Shown: positions 37,568-46,275 of the stretch, piece after piece
Position numbering within the stretch: position 1 is the first letter of the stretch
How the letters are laid out: every line of letters begins with the position of its first letter
From: Scytonematopsis contorta HA4267-MV1
GTDB lineage: Bacteria > Cyanobacteriota > Cyanobacteriia > Cyanobacteriales > Nostocaceae
Reading direction: 5' to 3'
Length of the DNA: 64,000 nt
NCBI GenBank assembly: GCA_019359035.1
Contig: JAHHIC010000065.1
Span: 62,001 to 126,000 of the forward strand
Made by a program: the position numbers and the translations under genes
Notes under the pieces: model-generated
What the model saw: the letters and a program-made list of their open reading frames with translations, nothing else
Told to the model about the DNA's origin: nothing
Database searches by the model: none

Positions 37568-37797
37568 GTTAAGTAAGTATAATCGGGTGGGTGAGGAAGT
37601 TAAGTATAATCGAGCGGCAAGGAAGTTAAGTATAATCGAGCGGCAAGGAAGTTAAGTATAATCGAGCGGCAAGGAAGTTAAGTATAACCGGGCGGGCAAG
37701 GAAGTTAAGTATAACCGGGCGGGCAAGGAAGTTAAGTATAACCGGGCGGGCAAGGAAGTTAAGTATAACCGGGCGGGCAAGGATGCCCACCCCACAA
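37567..37797 (+). repeat. Tandem array of 26-27 base units ending in the dispersed hairpin repeat
   Basis: About eight units: one divergent unit, three of a 26-base type (AAGTTAAGTATAATCGAGCG then GCAAGG), then four of a 27-base type (AAGTTAAGTATAACCGGGCG then GGCAAGG). The last unit runs into the dispersed repeat GGGCGGGCAAGGATGCCCAC. The unit end is the left arm of that repeat, so the array seems to have grown from it. Confidence 0.9.
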
Positions 37798-37999
37798 GAT
37801 TTTCAAAATTAAACAATTTACCTTATTTACCTGCTAGGTTCTGTATCTCTGAAACTCAGCTAACATTTATTTGCTTAATCGCTTTTCATAAGAAATAATA
37901 CTTCTTTTTTTCTGTTGTTTGAAAAATAATGCTTACAGGTATACTTATACAAAACTCAGCTATTTAACTATAGCGAAAGTCCAAGTTGGGTTTCCCAAA

Positions 38000-38053
38000 G
38001 CCTTAACTTAACCTACTCCCTACTCCCTACTCCCTACTCCCTACTCCCTATTA
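38000..38053. repeat. Heptamer array (CTACTCC units)
   Basis: About six direct copies of CTACTCC/CTCCCTA lie immediately upstream of the beta-lactamase-like gene. The Shine-Dalgarno of that gene (AAGAGGT at about 38052) directly follows the array. Confidence 0.85.
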
Positions 38054-38066
38054 AGAGGTACGGATT

Positions 38067-39557
38067 GTGACTCAAAATTACCAAAAAAATAGACTTAGCC
38101 CCGTAATTGCTGATTTGCAAGCAAGATTGTCTCAAGCTTACGATGTCATAGATAGTCAGCAAGAATATATTAATCAGTTGGAAACAGAGTTATCCTATTA
38201 TCAAAGTGTAAATGAGCATGATATAAATGAACATCATATAAATGAACATCATATAGATGATTATAGTTATACGAATTTCAGCACAGAAGATTTTACCTAT
38301 ACAGTAACTCCAGTAGTCACTCCAGTTACAGTTAAACCAAAAATTAGAAAAAGAGTATCTAATCGGAAAAAAAAATCAGGCAAACTATCTAGACTAAAAT
38401 TTGCGAGGATAATCGCTTTAATTGTATTTTTTAATGCTTTGATGGCTTTACTCGTAATATGGCGAAATCATCATAATTCTTCACAAACTCCATCTCAGAC
38501 AAGTTCTACTCTTACGGAAACTATTGCCGCAAATAAGGAATTAAAACCAAGTCCTTCTCCGACTGTATCCTCAGAAAATAAACCTCCTGCAATATCTTTT
38601 CCAAATATTTTTTCTTGGGGAAGCCCCGGTAATTTCCAATTAGATTACAATATAAAATCTGCTCCTATTCTACAGAAAAGTGAAAAACTGCAAGCAATTG
38701 TTGATGGTATTCTTGCTGATATAAAGGCTAATAAATTGCCTCCGGAATCATTATCAATTACACTAATAGACGTTAAAACAGCTACATACGCAGAGTTTCA
38801 ACAGGATATACAAAGATTTCCTGCTAGTGTAGCTAAAATGTTTTGGATGGTGTATTTTTATGCTCATGTTAATAGAGGCATGATAAATGAAGCTAATTTA
38901 TTTGACTCTGTGAGTTCGATGATAAAAAAGTCGGACAATAATTCTGCTAGCTTTGTTCTTGATGTACTTACCGAAACTCAATCTAAGAAAAGTTTAGCCG
39001 ATAAGGAATTTGAAGATTGGTTACAAAAGCGAAATAAAGTTAATAGTTTTTTTCAGCAGGCTGATTATCAAGACATTAATATTAATCAAAAACTGTTTCC
39101 TATCAACTATTTAGGTATTCTCGAACCTCAAGGTACTGATTTAAAAATGCGGGGGAATCCCAGTAACCCTATTAGAAATCACATCACAACCCAGCAAGCA
39201 GGTAGACTTTTATATGAAATTTTTAGCGGTCAAGCAGTATCCCCAGCATATAGTCAAAAAATGTCCAGCTTACTAACAATTGATGTTGCAACAAGAGTGG
39301 ATAAAAAAGAAGGTCGTGGGGAAGCAGGTTTTAACCAAATTAGAGGATATTTCAGCGAGTCTTTACCCCTAAGTGTAAATATTGCAGGTAAAGCAGGTGG
39401 AACTTCTAGTAGCCGTCAAGAAGCTGCCTATATAACAACACCAGATGGTAGAGCGGCTTATATTTTGGTTGTATTTGCCGAAGACCAAAGATATGCTGAT
39501 AATTGGAAAATCTTTCCCAAAATTTCTCAGCGCGTATACAATAGCCTAACGCAATAA
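38067..39557 (+). CDS. Membrane-anchored class A beta-lactamase-like serine hydrolase
   Basis: 496 residues from GTG 38067, with GAGGT upstream. The N-terminal cytoplasmic part has a coiled helix (DLQARLSQAYDVIDSQQEYINQLETEL), short NEHDI/NEHHI repeats (about 52-65) and a basic patch. One membrane helix follows (about 118-138, IIALIVFFNALMALLVIW), then a Ser/Pro-rich periplasmic linker. The C-terminal domain (about 205-496) has the serine beta-lactamase/transpeptidase motifs SVAK (S254, K257), SDN (289-291) and KAGG (near 442) in the right order and spacing. It may act on peptidoglycan or beta-lactams. No Glu166-type omega-loop motif could be assigned with confidence, so penicillin hydrolysis is not claimed. 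Confidence 0.8.
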   Translation: MTQNYQKNRLSPVIADLQARLSQAYDVIDSQQEYINQLETELSYYQSVNEHDINEHHINEHHIDDYSYTNFSTEDFTYTVTPVVTPVTVKPKIRKRVSNRKKKSGKLSRLKFARIIALIVFFNALMALLVIWRNHHNSSQTPSQTSSTLTETIAANKELKPSPSPTVSSENKPPAISFPNIFSWGSPGNFQLDYNIKSAPILQKSEKLQAIVDGILADIKANKLPPESLSITLIDVKTATYAEFQQDIQRFPASVAKMFWMVYFYAHVNRGMINEANLFDSVSSMIKKSDNNSASFVLDVLTETQSKKSLADKEFEDWLQKRNKVNSFFQQADYQDININQKLFPINYLGILEPQGTDLKMRGNPSNPIRNHITTQQAGRLLYEIFSGQAVSPAYSQKMSSLLTIDVATRVDKKEGRGEAGFNQIRGYFSESLPLSVNIAGKAGGTSSSRQEAAYITTPDGRAAYILVVFAEDQRYADNWKIFPKISQRVYNSLTQ

Positions 39558-39558
39558 T

Positions 39559-40992
39559 TTATCCCTCTACACCTTTCCTCGGTAATTGATTACGATTAAA
39601 AATACTCCAAATAAAATATACGAGAATACCCACCACCATTCCCGGAAGTACTTCGTAAACAATATTAGAGAATTTCAGTAATTGACTCCAAAGCAAAGCA
39701 GTTCCCATACCCGCAAACATCATTATGAGTGCGACAGGTGTATTTATAGGTTTTTGCCAAACACGTACTATTAATAGTGGACCCAGACTAGAAGCAAGAG
39801 CAGACCAAGAAAACGTAACTAAGAAAAATACATTTTTATCACCTACCAAAGCAATGCTTAAAACTATCATTGCTACAGTTAAAGTTGCCAACTTAACTAA
39901 TTTGTAAGAGTTAGCAAACTGAGGGAAAATATCTTGAGTGAGTGCTGCAGAACAACAGAGGATTTGAGAATCTGCTGTTGACATAGTAGCTGCAAATACT
40001 CCAGCGAGCATTAATCCCACAAACATAGAAGGTAATAAATTTTGTGCTAAATAAGGTAATGCTAGTTCTGGGTCTCCTCCACTCATTAATTCTGGTAAAA
40101 GAATTCGTGCTGCTAAACCAACACCAATAGCTGAAAATGAGTTAACTAAACCACAGACAGTTTTAATATTAAGAGCTAAATTTACGTTTTCAGCAGAATC
40201 AATTGCCATAGCTCTTGTCAAAATATGAGGCTGACCCACTACACCAAACCCGGCTATTATCCAACCAAAGAAAAAAGGTAAAAACCCAAAGGGGAGATTT
40301 GCCGGACTTAAATTAACTAGTTTTGGGTCAATTGCTGCTAGTTTTGTCCAAAGTTCTGCTAACCCACCACAATCTACAATCGCAACAACCAATAGCAACA
40401 CCAAAGAACCAATCATAATTACTCCTTGTACTGCGTCCGTCCAAATTTCGGCACGAACACCACCAGAAAAGCAGTAAATTATGACGATAACAGCACCAAG
40501 TATACTTCCTAAATAGTAGTCCCAACCAAAGACAACACTAAGTGCTTTGCTTCCTGCAACAAGTTGTGATGCTGCATAAGAGCCAAGAAATATAACAATT
40601 AAAACCGCTGAAACAATAGAAATCCAGCGATTTCCGGAAGTTTTTTGTGCGAGAAAAGCAGAAACTGTATCAGAGGAGGTTTCTTCAGAGATTTGCCTTA
40701 ATTTTTTGAAGAAAAATAACCAAGCAAGGTAATCTCCTATAGCCCAACCAATTACTAACCAAATAGAGGAAATTCCTATCTTGTAAGCAAACCCAACTTG
40801 ACCCAAAAATAATAAGCCACTTTGACCAGTGGACATAGCGGACAGTGCTGTAAGCCAAGGATTTACATTTCTACTAGCTAAAATATAATCAGCTGTTGTG
40901 TTTTGCTTATGGGTTGCGGAATAGGTTCCGACAAGGATTATTAAAGTCAAAAATCCGATGAAAGTAACTGCAACGAACAGTTGATTGTTCAT
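39559..40992 (-). CDS. Sodium:solute symporter (SSS family, PutP-like)
   Basis: 477 residues from ATG 40990-40992 (MNNQLFVAVTFIGFLTLIILVG); a GTG 22 codons upstream is open but adds a non-hydrophobic tail. About 13 membrane helices are visible. Family motifs include ADYILASRNVNPWLTALSAMSTGQSG in the first part (sodium/substrate unwound helix region) and FAATMSTADSQILCCSAAL in the middle. The substrate cannot be read from sequence; proline and related amino or organic acids are typical for the subgroup. It is the last gene of a same-strand run with the bestrophin and carbonic anhydrase genes, 112 bases behind bestrophin 1, which raises but does not prove a link to sodium/bicarbonate movement. 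Confidence 0.85.
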   Translation of the reverse strand: MNNQLFVAVTFIGFLTLIILVGTYSATHKQNTTADYILASRNVNPWLTALSAMSTGQSGLLFLGQVGFAYKIGISSIWLVIGWAIGDYLAWLFFFKKLRQISEETSSDTVSAFLAQKTSGNRWISIVSAVLIVIFLGSYAASQLVAGSKALSVVFGWDYYLGSILGAVIVIIYCFSGGVRAEIWTDAVQGVIMIGSLVLLLVVAIVDCGGLAELWTKLAAIDPKLVNLSPANLPFGFLPFFFGWIIAGFGVVGQPHILTRAMAIDSAENVNLALNIKTVCGLVNSFSAIGVGLAARILLPELMSGGDPELALPYLAQNLLPSMFVGLMLAGVFAATMSTADSQILCCSAALTQDIFPQFANSYKLVKLATLTVAMIVLSIALVGDKNVFFLVTFSWSALASSLGPLLIVRVWQKPINTPVALIMMFAGMGTALLWSQLLKFSNIVYEVLPGMVVGILVYFIWSIFNRNQLPRKGVEG

Positions 40993-41104
40993 GAATGGCG
41001 TAGAAGTTTTGGTAGAATTTTTATATGCGCTGTAAAAGACTGTACAGCTTACTTGCACTATTTAAAATCTACCTTTCAATCTATTTTTGACTAACTACTA
41101 AAAA

Positions 41105-42022
41105 CTAATTGGAATTATGAATACGATTGTTATAAGAATTAGAACTAGGGGTCAAAGTAATTAAATCATCAATATTACGTTTCATCGTACTACAAATTGC
41201 ATCCAGTGGTAAATCATTGGCGTCATAACCGAAAGGATTTTCAATTTCCAAACCAATTGCTTCAATTCCAAACAAAGTAAAGCTCACTAAAGATACCATC
41301 GCACCCGTCCACCACTGCAAACTTTCCACTAATTGAAAAGGTAGTAAAATACAGTAAAGTAATAGCAACTGTTTCAAATGGATAGAATAAGCCAAAGGAA
41401 TTGGTGTTTTCAAAATGCGCTCACAAGCACCTAAGCAATCCACCATCCCATTCAATAGTTCATGTAAAGCTGTTAGTTGATAGCTATTAATGCAATTACG
41501 TCTATATTGATATTGTAAATAATCTCCAATCCAAAAAGCAACCTCAATTGGAGGATTATTCATAATTTTGAGTTGTAAGAATTTATCGTCATGTATTAAT
41601 TCTTTCAATTCATTATTAACTGCTTCTGAGCGCAAATGTAATTTAGTCGCAACAGCAAAAGCTACTAACAAGTGTAGTGCGGTAATTTTATGCTCCCTAT
41701 CTTCCGGAGTAATTTCTTCAACTGATACCCAAATTTGTCGCGCTAAATTTCTCACATTATTTACTACAGTTCCCCAAATTTTTCGACCTTCCCAAAAACG
41801 TTCGTAGGCAGTATTTGTTCTAAAAACTAACAATAAACCTAAAACGATGCTAGGGATTATACTCCCAAAAATAGGCTGAGATACAGGCAATTTAAAATAG
41901 TAAAGTGCTGAAATTAATACACCAAAGAGACCACACCATATCACACGTTTATAGATTCTAATAATTACAGAACCTTGAACCTGAAAGGCAAATTTAAGCC
42001 ATTGTGTTTTTTCGAGAGTCAT
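41105..42022 (-). CDS. Bestrophin-family anion channel protein 1
   Basis: 305 residues of the bacterial bestrophin (YneE/UPF0187) family. The neck/pore helix pattern is clear: GLFGVLISALYYFKLPVSQP, IIPSIVLGLLLVFRTNTAYERFWEGRKIWG, then NVRNLARQI, and late LKQLLLLYCILLPFQLVESLQWW and FGIEAIGLEIENPFGYDANDLPL, which carries the cytoplasmic Asp-rich belt. Bestrophins form pentameric channels for chloride, bicarbonate and other ions. It is downstream of the beta-carbonic anhydrase gene on the same strand and is a close paralogue of the protein at 43058-43987. Confidence 0.92.
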   Translation of the reverse strand: MTLEKTQWLKFAFQVQGSVIIRIYKRVIWCGLFGVLISALYYFKLPVSQPIFGSIIPSIVLGLLLVFRTNTAYERFWEGRKIWGTVVNNVRNLARQIWVSVEEITPEDREHKITALHLLVAFAVATKLHLRSEAVNNELKELIHDDKFLQLKIMNNPPIEVAFWIGDYLQYQYRRNCINSYQLTALHELLNGMVDCLGACERILKTPIPLAYSIHLKQLLLLYCILLPFQLVESLQWWTGAMVSLVSFTLFGIEAIGLEIENPFGYDANDLPLDAICSTMKRNIDDLITLTPSSNSYNNRIHNSN

Positions 42023-42146
42023 TAGGTCACCCTTGGCTAAAGTGTGAGGACAACATTAGAAGAATGATAACCCTAGACAGACTAAATTGCACCAGGTAAT
42101 TAAAACCACCTAGTGCAAATGATTTAGCAATACTAATAAAGGTATT

Positions 42147-42842
42147 TCACGTTACGATGAAGACTTTACCAGAATCAATATCATAACGAGCACCAACAAT
42201 TTTTAGTTTACCCTTGTCCTGTAGTTCTGGTAAGATGATTGAATTCTCATGCAATTTCGCAATTTGATAATGAATATTGGCTATCACCGCATCATCACTA
42301 TCATTTTGAATTTTGCTTTTAATATCTTTCACTGCTGGTTTAATTTTGTCAACTAGCATACTAATTTTCCCCGGAGCAGTCTCATCCAGAAGTGCTTCAG
42401 CAACCGCACCACATCTTTTGTGACCTAATACTACAATTAACTGAGAACCCAAAATAGCAGTAGCATACTCCAAACTACCTATTGCTGTGTCACTTGCAAC
42501 ATTTCCTGCTACTCTAACATCAAAGATATCGCCAATTCCTTCGTCAAAAATAATTTCTACAGGGACTCTCGAATCTGCACAGCCTAGTACTGACACAAAT
42601 GGATGTTGGGCTTGAGATACGGAATGTATACGTCTGATTGATTGGTCAGGGTATAATCGTTTTTGCCTTAAAAATCTGTTATTTCCATCAATTAATCTTT
42701 TTAATGCTTCATCAGAATTTACAGGGTTTAAATTTGCTTCAGAAGCTAAAGTTGGTTGCATATTCCACATTAAACTTCCACCAACCAAACCACTCAATTT
42801 CAAAAAACTACGGCGACCAATAAATCCATTTATTCGACTCAT
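42147..42842 (-). CDS. Beta-class carbonic anhydrase with Tat signal
   Basis: 231 residues. The N-terminus (GRRSFLKLSGLVGGSLMW) is a twin-arginine signal with R10-R11, so the folded zinc enzyme should be exported to the periplasm or thylakoid lumen. Zinc and active-site residues are present: C88, D90 and R92 in GCADSRVP, H141 and C144 in GHKRCGAV. It interconverts carbon dioxide and bicarbonate. It lies between two bestrophin genes on the same strand (124 and 215 bases away). Export plus flanking anion channels suggests that the enzyme works on the far side of the membrane from the cytoplasm. Start ATG 42840-42842 has GGGAT upstream. Confidence 0.93.
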   Translation of the reverse strand: MSRINGFIGRRSFLKLSGLVGGSLMWNMQPTLASEANLNPVNSDEALKRLIDGNNRFLRQKRLYPDQSIRRIHSVSQAQHPFVSVLGCADSRVPVEIIFDEGIGDIFDVRVAGNVASDTAIGSLEYATAILGSQLIVVLGHKRCGAVAEALLDETAPGKISMLVDKIKPAVKDIKSKIQNDSDDAVIANIHYQIAKLHENSIILPELQDKGKLKIVGARYDIDSGKVFIVT

Positions 42843-42882
42843 AAATTATCCCAAATTATGAAAATATCCTAAAATCTCTTGT

Positions 42883-43022
42883 TGTGAGGTGGGTGTCCTT
42901 GCCCGCCCTTGTTATGAACAAACTGAACTCTTGCTGTAAACAAACCGAACTCTTGCTATAAACAAGCAGAACTTTTGCTATAAACAAACCGAACTCTTGC
43001 TATGGACAGGCTGGAAGCCTAT
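42883..43022. repeat. Composite repeat: dispersed hairpin head plus 22-base tandem units
   Basis: A copy of the dispersed hairpin (TTGTGAGGTGGGTGTCCTTG, then CCCGCCC) is followed by about five 22-base units of the type GAACTCTTGCTATAAACAAACC (about 42909-43005) and closed by CCTATCCCACAA, complementary to the head. The copy at 58912 has one degenerate unit of the same tail (GTTAAGAACAATCCGCCTTTG), which shows that head and tail travel together. Confidence 0.8.
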
Positions 43023-43057
43023 CCCACAAAATTAAGTAATTTATTTATTGTAAGTCT

Positions 43058-43987
43058 TTAAGTCTGTGATATCAAATCTTTGTTAGGCTCTTTTATCACA
43101 TAACCATCACATTCACGGCACTGAAAAAAATGCTCAATATACTCTTTCGCCGAATTACATATATTATCAATCGGTAAATCATTGGCGTCGTAACCAAAAG
43201 GATTTTGAATTTCAGTACCAATCGCTTCGATTCCAAACAATGTAAAACTAATTAAAGCTACAAAAAATCCTGTATACCAACCCAGATTACTGACAAACTG
43301 AAACGGTAGTAACAAACAATAAATTAATAACAACTGCTTCAGGTGAATAGCATAAGCTGGGGGTATTGGAGTTCTTAAAATCCTCTCACAAGCACCCATA
43401 CTATTCACCATGTTGTTCAATAATTCTTGCATGGCAGTTAGTTGATAGCTATTCAGACGAGCATGATTATGTTGTTGTTGTAAATAATCTCCAATCCAAT
43501 GGGCAATTTCTAGAGGAGCATGATTAGTTAGTTTTAATTTTTCTTGTTTAATAGGGGAAATTAATTCTCCTAATTCACTAAGGTTATTTTCTCCTCTAAG
43601 ATGTAACTTAGTCGCGACTGCAAACGCAACTAATAGTCGTAGCACTGCAATTTTGTCTTCCTTATCTCCTGGCTGAACTTCTGCAACTCCTACCCAAATA
43701 TTTCGTGCCAAATTACGAATATCATTTACTATTACACCCCAGTCTTTTCTTCCCTCCCAAAATCTATCATAAGCAGTGTTGGTACGGAAAACTAATAGCA
43801 GACCTAAAACTATACTGGGAATAACGCTACCGAAAATTGGTTGAGCGACAGGTAGCTTAAAATAGTAAAGTACAGAAATAAAAGCACCAAAAAGACCACA
43901 AAAAATAATTTGTGGATAGATTGATTTAATTACAGAACCTTCGACCCTTAATGCAATCTGTAACCACTGTTTATTTTCGTTAATCAT
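43058..43987 (-). CDS. Bestrophin-family anion channel protein 2
   Basis: 309 residues from ATG 43985-43987, chosen because it aligns with the start of bestrophin 1 (MINENKQWLQIALRVEGSVI against MTLEKTQWLKFAFQVQGSVI); a TTG seven codons upstream is less likely. The core is almost the same as bestrophin 1 (YYFKLPVAQPIFGSVIPS, LGLLLVFRTNTAYDRFWEGRK, FGIEAIGTEIQNPFGYDAND). The C-terminal tail (FFQCRECDGYVIKEPNKDL) differs fully from the paralogue and carries a CxxC. It is first in the run bestrophin 2 - carbonic anhydrase - bestrophin 1 - symporter. Two paralogues could form homo- or hetero-pentamers. Confidence 0.92.
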   Translation of the reverse strand: MINENKQWLQIALRVEGSVIKSIYPQIIFCGLFGAFISVLYYFKLPVAQPIFGSVIPSIVLGLLLVFRTNTAYDRFWEGRKDWGVIVNDIRNLARNIWVGVAEVQPGDKEDKIAVLRLLVAFAVATKLHLRGENNLSELGELISPIKQEKLKLTNHAPLEIAHWIGDYLQQQHNHARLNSYQLTAMQELLNNMVNSMGACERILRTPIPPAYAIHLKQLLLIYCLLLPFQFVSNLGWYTGFFVALISFTLFGIEAIGTEIQNPFGYDANDLPIDNICNSAKEYIEHFFQCRECDGYVIKEPNKDLISQT

Positions 43988-44386
43988 TGCGGTAAAACAT
44001 TTTATCAAATATGAGGAAATAATTTAGAAATCAATTAAATCTTTACTATTAATCATTCCCAATCTTTTGATAACTCACACGTAATACCGCTGTCACTAGT
44101 AAAATTACTATGCTTACATCATTTGAAATCAAGGTGATATTAAAAAAAGTTAGATTTATAAAAAATTAATTAGTCCACCGTAAAATCCACAAATAATTTA
44201 AATAATCCAAATAATTCAACAGGTGTAACTTTATTTTCACAAAAATTATGTAAATTCTCTGATGACTTACTCAAGTATCATAAAAGTTTTATTCATTTCT
44301 ATACACAAAATTAAAACTGAATTAATTCTACCTTTAAAAATAAAGAGACATAATTGCAATATGAGTAAAGTCGCAGGAGAAAGGTA
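43988..44386. other. AT-rich divergent spacer
   Basis: About 400 AT-rich bases upstream of bestrophin 2 (minus strand) and of the small membrane protein (plus strand). It should contain both promoters. No repeat array or clear promoter box stands out. Confidence 0.5.
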
Positions 44387-44554
44387 GTGACAGAATTTAA
44401 TTACATTTTCAGAAGCTTTTTTGTATCACTTTGTGTAGTACTTCTGACTTCTAGTTTGTTCAAAATGTCTTCTCCTATGGTCATAATAGGCTTAGGCGTT
44501 ATCCTACTGTTGATAGGTTTAGGGAATCTGTTTAGCGTTAAAAAACAAGCTTAA
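44387..44554 (+). CDS. Small two-helix membrane protein (55 residues)
   Basis: GTG at 44387-44389 has a strong ribosome site (AGGAGAAAGG) ending three bases upstream. The product begins MTEFNYIFRSFFVSLCVVLL and contains two hydrophobic stretches (about 8-24 and 30-48, MVIIGLGVILLLIGLGNLF) joined by a short KMSS turn, ending SVKKQA. The composition and ribosome site support a real gene. No family is recognised. It is divergent from the bestrophin/carbonic anhydrase run and could be a small partner of a membrane complex. Confidence 0.6.
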   Translation: MTEFNYIFRSFFVSLCVVLLTSSLFKMSSPMVIIGLGVILLLIGLGNLFSVKKQA

Positions 44555-44587
44555 ATATAGCGATTTACATTTTAGTGGAATATACCA

Positions 44588-44613
44588 GGGTGGGCAAGGG
44601 ATGCCCACCTCAC
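44588..44613. repeat. Dispersed GC-rich hairpin repeat (copy)
   Basis: GGTGGGCAAGGGATGCCCAC: the arms GTGGGCA and TGCCCAC enclose AGGGA. It lies between the small membrane protein and the convergent ComFB-like gene, where it could act as a two-way terminator. Confidence 0.75.
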
Positions 44614-44619
44614 CCGTGT

Positions 44620-44973
44620 CTAGCCAAACCAGTGAGAAGGTACACAAGCTGGGTGAACTGTTTCAGATAAATAATGGCTAATCCATTCAGACTTTTGTCG
44701 CATAATTGCAAAAATGCCTTGGTGAATTAAATCTTGCAGGTACAGCTTCTGCTCCAAGCCACCACGAGGAAATTTTTCATCTAGCAAACAAGCTTTATCT
44801 GGTTCATTGGGGTTACCAAGACAAGGCACGCGACTAAAAACAAATTCTGTTAGTTCTTGACGCAAATCTGGTAGTGCAAATGCTTTCTGATATGGATGAT
44901 AGGCGTAGGTATCCAACACTTTCTCAATCTCTCCAACCACTGATTGCGATGTCAAATTGACCACAGTTTTCAT
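44620..44973 (-). CDS. ComFB-like small protein (tentative)
   Basis: 117 residues from ATG 44971-44973, preceded by AAAGGA; a longer frame to 45060 adds 29 residues without a ribosome site. The pattern VVGEIEKVLDTY, then LRQELTEFVFSRVPCLGN, then LYLQDLIHQGIFAIMRQ follows the order of the ComFB fold (EVE-type helix, YALNRLPPLY-type helix, closing helix), but the identity is low. Cyanobacterial ComFB proteins have been reported to bind c-di-GMP, which would be of interest beside the PilZ-regulated cellulose synthase in the same window. Three cysteines are present. The ComFB assignment is an inference from pattern only. Confidence 0.6.
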   Translation of the reverse strand: MKTVVNLTSQSVVGEIEKVLDTYAYHPYQKAFALPDLRQELTEFVFSRVPCLGNPNEPDKACLLDEKFPRGGLEQKLYLQDLIHQGIFAIMRQKSEWISHYLSETVHPACVPSHWFG

Positions 44974-45416
44974 AGTTTTTTTTATTCCTTTTGTACCGAT
45001 TCCTAGATTTGTGAAGTGTGAAATTTTTCTAGATGACAAGTTCGCAATAAAAACCAGCAAGAAGTGATTGAGTTCAGAGGAGCTAAAACCCTGAAATCAT
45101 TCGTTTATACAGGTAAATGATTAAACATTTTACTGTTTTATTTGTAGTTGATGTTTATGTTTATTAACATCAGTTTATCCTGAAATTTTGATGGTACGCG
45201 ACTTAAACTCCATTTTCTTATCTGTAATTGCAATTCTTACAAATTTCTGACGTTTTGGCATCAAACTACATAAAACTCAGCATAAACCTCATAGGACTCA
45301 ATTTTGCGGAGATTTTTGAAGGTTAGCTAAATATTAAAAAAATCTTAAATTTTGACTAATTATTGTTTATCTTAGTTTATAAAAGTTGGTTTAACTTCTA
45401 CTCTATACATTAGCTA
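44974..45416. other. AT-rich spacer with one small hairpin
   Basis: No gene is supported in about 440 bases. TGATGTT at 45149-45155 pairs with AACATCA at 45166-45172. It should hold the promoter of the ComFB-like gene. Confidence 0.4.
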
Positions 45417-46022
45417 TTACCACTCTTCAGCCCAGTAAACAATTTCGGAAGCGTAATCATCAATCGCAACCCCATAACTATCGCCACGAATCCATTTATT
45501 CTCAAAGCCACTCTTATTATTGGCATTTAACACCAATATTTCATAAACTGCAGGGAAAGTATAATAATCTGAACCACTAGTATAAAAGTAAGTAGTTGGC
45601 ACACCATTTGGTCTGTTTACGTGGTCGTTTGTGTCACCACCACGAAATTTGTGTTGAGCGATTTTTTGGTAGTACAAATGCAATGTTTTTATTTTTTCTT
45701 GTGGTAGTTTAAATCTGACCTGAAAAAAATTTCCTCCCTTCAGATATCCTTTTGAATAAACCAAACTTACATTTGTGGCGTCACTTGGAATATCTGTAGG
45801 AAAATACTTTATTTGAGACCCATTTGACCAAAGTTTGTGGCGAACTTCTTTGTAACGGGATATGTCAGTTACTTTGTCATTTCCCTTGATATTTGTTAAT
45901 GCTTCCTTAAAAATAGAACTCCTGCCGACAAGACCAACACCAGCAAGGGTAAATAGAATTACAATTATGATTTGAACCAAATATTTAGACGCAATGCCTG
46001 TCGTCCTTGTAAATAGATTCAT
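45417..46022 (-). CDS. Membrane-anchored protein of unknown function
   Basis: 201 residues. One N-terminal membrane helix (YLVQIIIVILFTLAGVGLVG, about 14-33) is followed by a soluble, probably periplasmic domain rich in aromatic residues and strands (SQIKYFPTDIPSDATNVSLVYS, NFFQVRFKLPQEKIKTLHLYY, TTYFYTSGSDYYTFPAVYEILVL) and ending EIVYWAEEW. No family is recognised. Start ATG 46020-46022. It stands alone between the ComFB-like gene and ubiA, all on the minus strand. Confidence 0.65.
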   Translation of the reverse strand: MNLFTRTTGIASKYLVQIIIVILFTLAGVGLVGRSSIFKEALTNIKGNDKVTDISRYKEVRHKLWSNGSQIKYFPTDIPSDATNVSLVYSKGYLKGGNFFQVRFKLPQEKIKTLHLYYQKIAQHKFRGGDTNDHVNRPNGVPTTYFYTSGSDYYTFPAVYEILVLNANNKSGFENKWIRGDSYGVAIDDYASEIVYWAEEW

Positions 46023-46105
46023 TTAATTAGGTATATATTTAGAAGTTCTTAGTTATATACCCAAATACGAAATTTTTAGTATCTAGCGTTAGAGGTATTT
46101 TTAAT

Positions 46106-46275
<170 letters not shown>

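Noticed and set aside
37567-37797. Possible CRISPR array
   Set aside because: The 26-27 base units follow each other directly without unique spacers, and no cas gene is present, so it is a simple tandem array.
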